Positions 14,262 to 19,052 of a stretch of DNA of 19,052 nt are shown here, in pieces (within the stretch, counting starts at the first letter, position 1; each line of letters starts with the position of its first letter). The stretch is taken from positions 1 to 19,052 of the forward strand of contig DAISNS010000030.1 in NCBI GenBank assembly GCA_036830905.1, given 5' to 3'. Origin of the DNA: Thermocaproicibacter sp002397355. Lineage in GTDB: Bacteria; Bacillota; Clostridia; Oscillospirales; Acutalibacteraceae. Both the position numbers and the translations under genes were made by a program. The notes under the pieces were generated by a model, which was not told where the DNA came from, made no database searches, and saw only the letters and a program-made list of their open reading frames with translations.

Positions 14262-15164
14262 ATGATCATCAGCGCAAGCCGGAGGACCGACATTCCCGCA
14301 TATTATTCGGACTGGTTCTTCCGCCGCCTCCGGGAAGGGTACGCTCTCGTCCGCAACCCGATGAACTTCCATCAGGTCAGCCGGATCGACCTGTCCCCCG
14401 AAGCGGTGGACTGCATCGTGTTCTGGACGAAGGACCCGGGGCCGATGCTCGGCCGGCTCGGCGAGCTTGCCGGCTACCACTATTATTTCCAGTTCACGCT
14501 GAACCCGTACGGGCGGGACGTCGAGGAAAACGTCCCGCCCAAAGACGGCCGGATCGTGGACACTTTCCGGCGCCTTTCCGCAAGCATCGGCCCGGAAAAG
14601 GTGGTCTGGAGATACGATCCCATCCTTTTCAGCCGGAACTATACGCCTGCGTACCATGCGGAGAACTTTGAAAAGTTGGCGGAACGGCTGAAGGGCTATA
14701 CGGAGAAATGCACGATCAGCTTTCTGGACCTTTACCCCTCGATCAAAAACGACATGGCTTCCCTCGGCGTGCGGGAAGCGGACCGGGCACGGCAGCGGGA
14801 TACCGCGCGGGAGCTTTCGCGGATCGCTTCCCGCTGCGGCATGAGCATGGACACCTGCTGCGAGGAAATCGACCTGAGCGGGCTGGGCATCGGGCACGCG
14901 AGGTGCATCGACGGCGGCCTGATCGCAAGGATCACCGGAAAGCCCGTGCGCGCCGCAAAGGACCGGAACCAGCGCCCGGCGTGCGGCTGCGTCCCCAGCG
15001 CGGACATCGGCTCCTACGACACCTGCCTGCACGGCTGCAAATACTGCTACGCGTGCCGCAGCCGGGCCGCGCTGCAGAAAAACAGGCTGCGGTACGACGC
15101 GGCGTCCCCGCTTCTCTGCGGCAGCCTCCGTCCCGGCGACAAGGTCGGCAAACGGAAAAGGTAA
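14262..15164 (+). CDS. DUF1848 family protein with a C-terminal radical-SAM-like cysteine cluster
   Basis: 300 aa from ATG 14262. The N-terminus MIISASRRTDIPAYYSDWF and the early motifs RNPMNFHQVSRIDLSP and CIVFWTKDP are characteristic of DUF1848. The C-terminal region has C241, C243, C255, C259, C262 and C265. C255-x3-C259-x2-C262 with the following YAC (CLHGCKYCYAC) is the spacing of the radical SAM [4Fe-4S] site, but at the C-terminus instead of the N-terminus. Pfam notes this similarity for the family; the reaction is unknown. GAAAGAGGGA precedes the start. The gene lies after a terminator and is convergent with the FAD oxidoreductase gene, only 22 bases apart, with no proper terminator seen between them. 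Confidence 0.88.
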   Translation: MIISASRRTDIPAYYSDWFFRRLREGYALVRNPMNFHQVSRIDLSPEAVDCIVFWTKDPGPMLGRLGELAGYHYYFQFTLNPYGRDVEENVPPKDGRIVDTFRRLSASIGPEKVVWRYDPILFSRNYTPAYHAENFEKLAERLKGYTEKCTISFLDLYPSIKNDMASLGVREADRARQRDTARELSRIASRCGMSMDTCCEEIDLSGLGIGHARCIDGGLIARITGKPVRAAKDRNQRPACGCVPSADIGSYDTCLHGCKYCYACRSRAALQKNRLRYDAASPLLCGSLRPGDKVGKRKR

Positions 15165-15186
15165 GCCCTTTCCGGAGCGCGCCGCG

Positions 15187-16725
15187 CTACCACTCCAGGA
15201 TCTGGCCGTCCGCCAACAGCTTTTTCCGCAGCAGGCCGTAATCCACGTCCTGCACGGCGCATCCGCCCTCCAGGGCGAGCGCCGCCGCCGTGGCGGCGGA
15301 CTGGCCCAGCACCATGAACACCGGCTCCATCCGGATGGAGCCGTAGGCGATATGCGAAGCGGAAAGGCAGACCGGCACCAGCAGGTTGCCGCATTCACCG
15401 CGCGCGGGGACGATGGAGCGGTAGGAAATCCCGTAAGGCGACGTGGGCCGGACCTCGACGTTGCCCTCGTTCACGCACCGGCCGTCGAGCACAACGCGCC
15501 TGCAGTGGTGCGAGTCCATCGTATAGGCCGCGAGGGCGACGGGGTCCTTCGCGGCGCGCAGGTGGCGGCAGTCGCTTTCGGTGACGACGTAATCCGAGAC
15601 CATGCGGCGCGCTTCCCGGATATAAAGCTGGTGCGGCCAGCCGCCGGTCCGGGTGAATTCGTCGCGCGGCAGGCCCCATCCGCCCGCCTGCGCGCGGATT
15701 TCCTCCGGCACGCGCCGGTCGTTCGCCAGGAAGTAGAGCATACCGAGGTCATAGTTAAAATGCTCCTGGAAGATGCGCTCGCGCGTCTCGTAATCGCCGT
15801 CCGGCCAGCCGCGGCTGAAGCCGATCATATCGGTGGAGACGGCCCCGTGGTTGTTGAGGTCCGTTTTCCCGTTGGGCAGCGGGGTGTTCAGGCCCATCGC
15901 GTCCCAGACGCCGCTGCGGATATAGCGGGCGAGCAGCTCGTATTTGCCCGGGTCGTAGGCGGGCGGCTCGGGGAAAGGCAGACGGTCGGGATCTTTCGAC
16001 AGGCAGATGCGGAAATTGTACGCCTGCACGCGGCCGTCCCCCTGCCCCTGGAAACCGGGCTCCTCTTCGGAAACGCCCCAGACCAGGCCGCTGTCCGGTT
16101 TCCCTTCGACGCGGAACGGGTCCACCCACGTTTCAAAGCTGTGGTCGGGATGGCCGAAATACACGCCGTCCAGCGTTTCGCGGTAGAGGGAGTTCGCTTC
16201 CCGGCCCACGCGGTACGACACGCCGGCGGCGGCCATCAGATCCCCTTCGTAGGTCGCGTCGATAAAAACGGGCGCCTCGAAGCGCAGACCGTTCTCCATG
16301 ACGAGGCGCGTTATTTTCCCGCCCGACGTCTCCGCCTTGCTGAGAAAGGATTCGGGAAACACCTGGACCTTCCATGTCTCCGTCCACTGCGTGAAGAGCG
16401 ACTCGGCGACGTGCGGCTCGAAAGTCCACTGCGCCTGATTCCGGCCGGCGTAATATTCCAGCATGTGCTGATAAAACTGCCGGGAAAGGCCGCCGATGGC
16501 GGCCTTGTTGCCGATGTCGGTCGCGCCGAGGCCGCCCGAGGTCATCCCGCCGAGGTGCGTCCCCGGGTTCGCGATCACGGCGCGCAGGCCGGACTTCGCG
16601 GCCTGCACGGCCGCCGCCACCCCGGCGGAGGTGCCGCCGTAGACGCACAGATCCGCCCTGACCGTCCGGCTCTGCCTTTCTCCCGTGAAAGGCCTGTGGT
16701 AAAAGAGATTTGCAAACGGATTCAT
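15187..16725 (-). CDS. FAD-dependent oxidoreductase (PF12831-type)
   Basis: 512 aa from the ATG at 16725, where GGGGAGG lies 6-7 nt upstream. The open frame continues back to 17298 but overlaps fprA in another frame, so the extension is rejected. The FAD Rossmann motif is ADLCVYGGTSAGVAAAVQAAKSG (24-46), followed by HLGGMTSGGLG (57-67), a flavin-contact segment typical of the family. FIDATYEGDLMAAAGV is the middle motif. The C-terminus has IRMEPVFMVLGQSAATAAALA, the last FAD-binding strand. No signal peptide is present. Related proteins are often annotated near carbohydrate genes and no physiological substrate is established. It lies 53 bases after fprA on the same strand and probably shares its transcript. 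Confidence 0.88.
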   Translation of the reverse strand: MNPFANLFYHRPFTGERQSRTVRADLCVYGGTSAGVAAAVQAAKSGLRAVIANPGTHLGGMTSGGLGATDIGNKAAIGGLSRQFYQHMLEYYAGRNQAQWTFEPHVAESLFTQWTETWKVQVFPESFLSKAETSGGKITRLVMENGLRFEAPVFIDATYEGDLMAAAGVSYRVGREANSLYRETLDGVYFGHPDHSFETWVDPFRVEGKPDSGLVWGVSEEEPGFQGQGDGRVQAYNFRICLSKDPDRLPFPEPPAYDPGKYELLARYIRSGVWDAMGLNTPLPNGKTDLNNHGAVSTDMIGFSRGWPDGDYETRERIFQEHFNYDLGMLYFLANDRRVPEEIRAQAGGWGLPRDEFTRTGGWPHQLYIREARRMVSDYVVTESDCRHLRAAKDPVALAAYTMDSHHCRRVVLDGRCVNEGNVEVRPTSPYGISYRSIVPARGECGNLLVPVCLSASHIAYGSIRMEPVFMVLGQSAATAAALALEGGCAVQDVDYGLLRKKLLADGQILEW

Positions 16726-16778
16726 AAAAACCTCCCCTTCCAAATTTCCGTTCCCGCAGCGGGGGCGCGCGGCCCGCG

Positions 16779-17987
16779 TCATCCCGGCGCTTTTACGTCG
16801 CCCGCCAGCGCGTCGGCCAGCGCGTCTATGGACTTCATATCCCCGGGGTGCACGGCGGAGGTCAGCGAAACGCCCTGCTCCAGCACGCGCATGTTTTTCA
16901 TGCCGCCGAGCGCCCCGCGGATCAGCGCGCCGGAACGGCAGGCCCACGAGCCGTTCTCCATCACGGCGCAGGTGCGGTTCTGCACGTTGAGGGCCTTCAT
17001 GTCCTCGACGAAGGCGAGCATGGGCGGAAAGATCCCGAGGTTGTAGGTCACGCTGGCCAGCACGAGGTGGCTGTACCGGAACACGTCGGCGATCAGGTAG
17101 GAGACGTGCGTGCCGGAAACGTCGTACACGCGCGTGTTGGTCACGCCGCGCTCCGCGAGCTTCGCCGCGAGGATCTGCGCGGCGGACTCCGTGTTGCCGT
17201 ACATGGAGGCGTAAACGATCACGACGCCCTTTTCCTCCGGCTCGTAGCGGCTCCATTTCCCGTACTTTTCCAGGAACACGCCCAGGTTCTTCCTCCACAC
17301 GGGGCCGTGCAGCGGGCAGATCATCCTGACGTCCAGCGAAGCGAGTTTTTTCAGCAGCGTCTGCACCTGCGCGCCGTACTTTCCCACGATATTCGTGTAA
17401 TAGCGGCGGGCCTCGTCCATCCAGTCGCGCCCGAAATCCACCTCGTCCGCAAACAGCTTCCCGTCCAGCGCGCGGAACGTGCCGAACGCGTCCGCGGAGA
17501 AAAGGATCCCGTCCGTCAGGTCGTAGGTCACCATGACCTCGGGCCAGTGCACCATCGGCGCGCCGATAAAGGTGACGTCATGCTTTCCGAAGGAACGCTT
17601 GTCCCCTTCGCGCACCACGTCCGTCCTGCCCTCCGCGCAGAAGCCGAACTGCTTGAGAAACACGGCGGCCTTGGGCGAGGCGAGGATTCTCGCCTCCGGC
17701 CAGCGGAGCAGGATCTCCCCGACGGCGGCGGCGTGATCCGGCTCCATGTGGTCGATCACGAGATAATCCAGCGGGCGCCCGTCCAGCACGGCCTCGACGT
17801 TCTCCAGGAACTGGCGGCCGACGGACCAGTCCGCCGTATCGAACAACACGGTCTTTTCGTCCAGCAGCAGGTAGGAGTTGTAGGATATTCCGAAAGGAAT
17901 GGGGTGGATATTTTCAAAGAGCGCAAGCCTGTGGTCGTTTGCGCCTACCCAGTAAAGGTCGTCCGTCACTTTGCGAACACATTCCAT
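16779..17987 (-). CDS. fprA: FprA-type flavodiiron protein (A-type flavoprotein)
   Basis: 402 aa, the two-domain minimal length of the family. The metallo-beta-lactamase-like domain has the full diiron set: H80-x-E82-x-D84-H85 (HMEPDH), H147 (MVHWPE), D166 (SADAFG) and H227 (CPLHGP). The flavodoxin domain begins near 255 with IVYASMYGNTESAA, the FMN phosphate loop. Flavodiiron proteins reduce O2 to water or NO to N2O in the cytoplasm of anaerobes, using rubredoxin or a reductase as donor. AAGGAGG lies 10 nt before the ATG; the frame upstream to 18230 is not supported. No rubredoxin or reductase domain is fused. The upstream patatin gene ends 38 bases earlier and is probably co-transcribed. 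Confidence 0.95.
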   Translation of the reverse strand: MECVRKVTDDLYWVGANDHRLALFENIHPIPFGISYNSYLLLDEKTVLFDTADWSVGRQFLENVEAVLDGRPLDYLVIDHMEPDHAAAVGEILLRWPEARILASPKAAVFLKQFGFCAEGRTDVVREGDKRSFGKHDVTFIGAPMVHWPEVMVTYDLTDGILFSADAFGTFRALDGKLFADEVDFGRDWMDEARRYYTNIVGKYGAQVQTLLKKLASLDVRMICPLHGPVWRKNLGVFLEKYGKWSRYEPEEKGVVIVYASMYGNTESAAQILAAKLAERGVTNTRVYDVSGTHVSYLIADVFRYSHLVLASVTYNLGIFPPMLAFVEDMKALNVQNRTCAVMENGSWACRSGALIRGALGGMKNMRVLEQGVSLTSAVHPGDMKSIDALADALAGDVKAPG

Positions 17988-18025
17988 CTTTTGAAAACCT
18001 CCTTGAAATTGCGGCCGCCGCGCGG

Positions 18026-18922
18026 TTATACGGAGGCGGCCGGCCCCGGGCGGATTTTCGCCGCGGCCTGTCCGCTCCGCTCCGGCAGCCCGAGAAAATT
18101 GTCGAGGGCCGCCGCCGCGCCCACGCCCATCCGGTACATCCGGTCGAGGGTCTCCCGGCTCTTCGTCAGCGTGCGCATCCCGAAGGTGTCCTCCGGCGCG
18201 AGGATCAGCGCGCGCCCTTCCTCTTCGCACTTTTTCGCCAGCGCCACGCCGTCGTTGTACTTTTTATAGCGCACGAGGAGCTGCTCGGCGGACCTCGGGT
18301 ACCTTCTGCGCAGCAGCCTGACAAGGCGGAGGTCGCTTTCCTGGCTGCGGACGAAATCGCGCGGCTTCGTGAGGATGACGACGACCTTGTCGCAGCCGCT
18401 GCCGAACGCCCTGCGCACCGGAACGGGGTCCGCGAGGCCGCCGTCGAAATACGGCACCCCGCGCACGGAGTACGGCCGGCAGACGACCGGGATGCTGGAG
18501 GAAGCCATCAGGATGGAGTAATCGTCCTGGCACATGTCGCTCTTGTCGAAATAGACGGTTTCCCCCGTGAGCGCGTTCATCGCCACGACCTTCATCGCGC
18601 TTGCGGAGCTTTTGATCCTGCCGAAATCGAGCGGGCTCTCGCCGCCTTTTTTGGAAAGCTCGCCGTAAGCGTAATCCATGTTGATGTAGGAGCCCGTTCG
18701 GATGAAATTTCCAAGGCTCATATACCGCCGCCGGAAAGCGTACTCCGTGTAAAATTTGTAATTGCGTCCGCTCTGCCCGCCGAGGTAACTGGCGATGTTG
18801 GCGCTTCCAGCGGAAACGCCGATGCAGTAATCGAACCGGATCCCCCGGCCGAGGCAGTAGTCGAACACGCCGGCCCCGAAAATATCCCTGAGGCCCCCGC
18901 CAACATCGACAACTCCCGTCAT
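18026..18922 (-). CDS. Patatin-like phospholipase family protein
   Basis: 298 aa from the ATG at 18922, chosen because AAGGAGGAG lies just upstream; an in-frame start at 18952 has no such site. The catalytic dyad motifs are complete: oxyanion loop GGGLRD (8-13), nucleophile elbow GVSAGS with S37, and D160 in FDGG (159-162). The sequence (IGVSAGSANIASYLGGQSGRNYKFYTEYAFR) is close to YjjU-type bacterial patatins. They hydrolyse acyl esters of lipids, but the substrate of this group is not known. No signal peptide or membrane helix is present. It is the first gene of a probable patatin-fprA-FAD oxidoreductase operon. Confidence 0.92.
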   Translation of the reverse strand: MTGVVDVGGGLRDIFGAGVFDYCLGRGIRFDYCIGVSAGSANIASYLGGQSGRNYKFYTEYAFRRRYMSLGNFIRTGSYINMDYAYGELSKKGGESPLDFGRIKSSASAMKVVAMNALTGETVYFDKSDMCQDDYSILMASSSIPVVCRPYSVRGVPYFDGGLADPVPVRRAFGSGCDKVVVILTKPRDFVRSQESDLRLVRLLRRRYPRSAEQLLVRYKKYNDGVALAKKCEEEGRALILAPEDTFGMRTLTKSRETLDRMYRMGVGAAAALDNFLGLPERSGQAAAKIRPGPAASV

Positions 18923-18958
18923 GAGCGACTCCTCCTTTGGGAAAAATATCATATGTTA

Positions 18959-18967
18959 AGTATATCA
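18959..18967 (-). promoter_or_regulatory. Extended -10 promoter of the patatin-fprA operon
   Basis: On the minus strand TG-A-TATACT (18967-18959) is an extended -10 element about 37 nt before the start codon. No good -35 box is found at the right distance, which is common for extended -10 promoters. The remaining 85 bases to the right edge hold no feature I can support. Confidence 0.6.
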
Positions 18968-19052
18968 CAACTCTCCGCGTCGTACCATAAGCCCGCGGCG
19001 GCATTTTCAATTTGTTCATAAATCTTCCGCAAAATGTTAAAAACCGATTCAT

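Noticed and set aside
16726..17298. N-terminal extension of the FAD oxidoreductase
   Set aside because: It overlaps fprA in another frame and reads as Arg/Gly-rich noise; a strong ribosome binding site marks 16725.
16848..18269. Long open frame opposite fprA and part of the patatin gene
   Set aside because: Runs antisense across two recognised genes; no ribosome binding site or domain.

Overview
The window looks like a chromosomal segment of a high-GC, anaerobic, Gram-positive Clostridia-type bacterium. The reasons are strong AGGAGG-type ribosome binding sites, a type III glutamine synthetase, a split archaeal-type glutamate synthase with iron-sulfur subunits, an FprA flavodiiron protein, and consensus TTGACA/TATAAT promoters with 17-bp spacers. 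No genus can be fixed from sequence alone. I see no rRNA, tRNA, insertion sequence, prophage or CRISPR array. Seventeen protein genes are supported, one of them cut by the left edge.

Layout. 1-858 (+) is the 3' part of a GH25 lysozyme-like gene, ending at a 20-bp-stem terminator shared with the convergent glnN. 985-8458 is a nitrogen-assimilation block. glnN (glutamine synthetase III) reads leftward. A tightly packed five-gene operon reads rightward from the same intergenic region: class II glutamine amidotransferase, FMN glutamate synthase core, four-cluster ferredoxin, FAD/NAD(P)H oxidoreductase and GXGXG domain. Together they supply GS-GOGAT. The glnN leader holds an intrinsic terminator whose 5' arm is also part of a competing hairpin with an A1/G4 hexaloop, the geometry expected of an ANTAR-type antitermination target. 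A cre-like palindrome lies in the shared intergenic region.

8584-10260 (+) holds a CrtO-like acyltransferase with its own promoter and a secreted, membrane-anchored cohesin-like/cadherin-like protein. 10373-13205 (-) holds a three-domain Xaa-Pro aminopeptidase and a calcineurin-like phosphoesterase. 13396-15164 (+) holds a small six-cysteine protein, a PPOX-fold flavoprotein and a DUF1848 protein with a C-terminal radical-SAM-like cysteine motif. 15187-18922 (-) is a probable three-gene operon: patatin-like hydrolase, FprA flavodiiron protein and FAD-dependent oxidoreductase, possibly linked to oxidative or nitrosative stress.

The strongest candidates for new biology are the glnN leader switch, the multi-cluster electron-transfer architecture of the split GOGAT, and the DUF1848 protein. 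All family calls come from motif reading, not database searches.
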